Below are positions 62,532 to 64,000 of a stretch of 64,000 nucleotides of DNA, piece after piece. The stretch spans positions 124,001 through 188,000 of the forward strand of contig JAFWRO010000018.1 of NCBI GenBank assembly GCA_017519885.1, read 5' to 3'. The translations under genes were made by a program, and so were the position numbers. The notes below the pieces were generated by a model. The model had not been told where the DNA came from. It ran no database searches and saw nothing but the letters and a program-made list of their open reading frames with translations. Source of the DNA: Liminaster sp017519885 (lineage in GTDB: Bacteria > Bacteroidota > Bacteroidia > Bacteroidales > UBA3663). The first letter of the stretch is position 1. The number at the start of each line of letters is the position of its first letter.

Positions 62532-62643
62532 CCAATTTTTAATCAAAATGCCGGAATGTAACATTTCGCCCGTCTTTTTGTTTGTATCAATTTGGCCCAA
62601 AAGCACGTTTTTGAAAAATTTGTTTCATTTTTTTCGAAAAAAG

Positions 62644-62675
62644 TTTGCTCATATCGAAAAAAAGGTGTAGTTTTG
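62644..62675 (+). promoter_or_regulatory. Promoter of the AAA+ ATPase gene
   Basis: TTTG (62644-62647), 20-bp spacer, TAGTTTTG (62668-62675). The leader of about 90 nt ends with AAAGGAGAAAGT before the ATG, an unusually good Shine-Dalgarno sequence for this group. Confidence 0.7.
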
Positions 62676-62770
62676 CACCGAATTTCCGGTTTTTGATGAT
62701 AGGAATTGTTTACATTAGTCCTCATTTTGCATAAATAGATAGACACCCCCTTAAAGAGAAAGGAGAAAGT

Positions 62771-63790
62771 ATGAAGAAGAAGGACCCTGAAAAGGAATGG
62801 GACGACAGCTCGTCCCCAGAACTGACACTTGAGGAAGAGTTCGAAAACCTGCTCAATGACTTTATAGCTGAGGAAGAGGAGAAACCCAAACCAAAACGTG
62901 TCTCCACCCGCAAGGTGAGAAAGCAGCCCGCGCCCAAGAAAGCCCGTGGATTTGATGATGTGGCTGGTATGGAGGAGTTGAAGCGACTGGTGACCGAGGG
63001 ATTCATCAACGTGCTCAACAATCGTGAGTGTGCCGAGGCCTATGGCATCACGCCGCCCAGCATACTGTTCTATGGTCCTGCCGGATGCGGCAAGACGTAC
63101 TTTGCCGAGAAAATTGCCGAGGAGTTGGGCATCAACTTCATCAAGGTGGTTCCCGACGACTTGGCATCGACCTTCGTGCATGGTTCGCAGGAGAAGATCG
63201 GCGAACTGTTCCAGAAAGCCGAAAAGAAGGCGCCTACGCTGATCTTTTTCGACGAGTTCGATGCCCTGGTGCCTCAGCGCACCAGCGACGAGAGCTGCCA
63301 CCAGAACGGCGAAACCAACGAGTTTCTGTGCAAGCTCAACAACGCCGCCGAGAAGGGCGTCTATGTGCTGGCAGCCACCAATCATCCCGAGCGCATCGAC
63401 AGAGCAGTGCTGCGCACAGGACGCATCGATGAGATTATCTACATCGATATGCCCGACGAGAAGGCACGCGAGAGCCTCTTCCGCCTGCATCTGTCCAAAC
63501 TCCCCGTAGCCGACGGCATCGACTACCAGCGCCTCGCTTCGCTCACAGGCGGCTACAACTGCAGCGACATCACCTACATCGTGAAGGTGGCTTCGCGCAA
63601 GATGTTCAACGAGAGCATCCGCGAAAAGAACAAGCCCTACAAGGCCATCACCCAGGCCTTGCTCGAAGAGGTCATCGCCTCCAAGTCGCCCTCCGTCACC
63701 AGCCGCGACCTCCGCGAGTTCGAGCGCCTCCGCGGCATATTCTCCCCCAAGGATGCCACTCCCCAGCGCCAGGCCATCGGCTTCCGCTAG
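62771..63790 (+). CDS. Stand-alone classical AAA+ ATPase
   Basis: A 339-residue cytosolic ATPase. Residues 1-58 are highly charged (acidic EEEFENLLNDFIAEEEEK, then basic KPKRVSTRKVRKQPAPKKAR) and probably disordered or helical. The AAA module follows: GFDDVAGMEELKRLV near 60, Walker A FYGPAGCGKTYFAEKI, Walker B TLIFFDEFDALVPQ, sensor 1 VLAATNHPERID, arginine fingers RTGRIDEIIYIDMP, and the lid LTGGYNCSDITYIVKVA. It resembles Vps4, FtsH and p97 AAA modules, but has no protease, membrane or MIT domain. Single-AAA proteins like this presumably form hexamers that remodel proteins; the substrate is unknown. A hairpin with a T run follows. Confidence 0.87.
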   Translation: MKKKDPEKEWDDSSSPELTLEEEFENLLNDFIAEEEEKPKPKRVSTRKVRKQPAPKKARGFDDVAGMEELKRLVTEGFINVLNNRECAEAYGITPPSILFYGPAGCGKTYFAEKIAEELGINFIKVVPDDLASTFVHGSQEKIGELFQKAEKKAPTLIFFDEFDALVPQRTSDESCHQNGETNEFLCKLNNAAEKGVYVLAATNHPERIDRAVLRTGRIDEIIYIDMPDEKARESLFRLHLSKLPVADGIDYQRLASLTGGYNCSDITYIVKVASRKMFNESIREKNKPYKAITQALLEEVIASKSPSVTSRDLREFERLRGIFSPKDATPQRQAIGFR

Positions 63791-63818
63791 CCCCCTCGTT
63801 CCGCCCCTTTGTCCCCGT

Positions 63819-63843
63819 GGCAGCCATCTTTGGCTGCCTTTTT
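63819..63843 (+). terminator. Terminator of the AAA+ gene, related to the hairpin array
   Basis: GGCAGCC (63819-63825), loop ATCTTT, GGCTGCC (63832-63838), then TTTTT (63839-63843), 28 bp after the stop. Arms and loop match the units at 56891-57118. Confidence 0.75.
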
Positions 63844-63867
63844 CCCCCTTCCGCCCCCTCGTCCCGT

Positions 63868-63934
63868 ATGTTGCGATGTCATCGCAACATCCCCCGCCCC
63901 CCCTTTGTCCCCGCGGCAGCCGTGTATGGCTGCC
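63868..63934. repeat. Two further hairpins at the right end
   Basis: ATGTTGCGAT-GTC-ATCGCAACAT at 63868-63890 is a perfect 10-bp stem, and GGCAGCC-GTGTAT-GGCTGCC at 63915-63934 is another member of the hairpin family, identical in loop to the unit at 56928. No gene is seen from 63791 to the window end. Confidence 0.75.
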
Positions 63935-64000
63935 CTCTTTTCTCTCTCATAAAAGCAGAAAAAAGAAATTTCTACGTTGAAATTATTTGACATTCCCGAT

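Noticed and set aside
59703..62561. 952-codon plus-strand frame
   Set aside because: It is antisense to the double GH43 gene, and its start lies in the nine-base repeat. No recognisable domain.
62543..63490. 315-codon minus-strand frame
   Set aside because: Antisense to the AAA+ gene, which has all AAA motifs, a promoter and a Shine-Dalgarno.

Overview
The window is about 64 kb of a Bacteroidales chromosome, most likely a Prevotella/Segatella-type gut or rumen bacterium. The evidence is paired SusC/SusD outer-membrane proteins, hybrid two-component regulators, a BspA-type leucine-rich repeat protein, secreted lipoprotein glycosidases, and about a dozen promoters of the Bacteroidetes form TTTG-N20-TAnnTTTG. 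The gene order xusA-xusB-xusC-xusD-xusE-xyn10C matches the core xylan locus known from Prevotella bryantii and xylan-degrading Bacteroides. I saw no rRNA, tRNA, CRISPR array or intact insertion sequence.

Left part (1-25.4 kb), mixed accessory and housekeeping genes: the start of a GH95 alpha-L-fucosidase, a small AraC-type regulator, a 10-unit 42-bp array of palindromes, a broken GH97 tail, a BspA-like LRR protein, a GH97 glycosidase, an ATPase with a DUF234-type C-terminus, a small protein, a GIY-YIG/HARE-HTH pair, manA, a carboxypeptidase-regulatory-domain protein, a NUDIX hydrolase, a GH35 beta-galactosidase, a GNAT acetyltransferase, a GH105 hydrolase, gpmI, crcB, one hybrid two-component regulator, a small protein, a lipoprotein and a CE1 esterase.

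Central part (25.6-56.9 kb), the xylan utilisation locus: a strong promoter at 52665-52696 faces left and is followed by twelve tightly spaced genes down to a strong terminator at 25666-25698. In order these are a GH43 lipoprotein, xusA, xusB, xusC, xusD, xusE, the xyn10C-like GH10 xylanase, a GH5, a GH43-GH8 fusion, a GH43 with a trefoil-like tail, an esterase-GH97 fusion and a GH10-CE1 xylanase/feruloyl esterase. A divergent hybrid two-component regulator (52848-56858) shares the control region and is the likely xylan sensor. The gene set can bind xylan at the cell surface, cut the backbone (GH10, GH5, GH8), import oligosaccharides (XusA-D), remove arabinose, ferulate and acyl groups, and probably remove alpha-galactose.

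Right part (56.9-64 kb): an array of seven GC-rich hairpins, then a second leftward operon with a four-domain GH43/CBM protein and a GH3 beta-xylosidase, then a rightward stand-alone AAA+ ATPase ending in related hairpins.

The most unusual items are the esterase-GH97 fusion, the tandem GH43-CBM-GH43-CBM protein, the triple module insertion in the GH10 xylanase, the hairpin array with compensatory base changes, the 42-bp palindrome array beside a GH97 remnant, a possible small RNA at the end of the xylan operon, and the GIY-YIG/HARE-HTH gene pair. I did not find a clear case for a wholly new system; these are ranked candidates.
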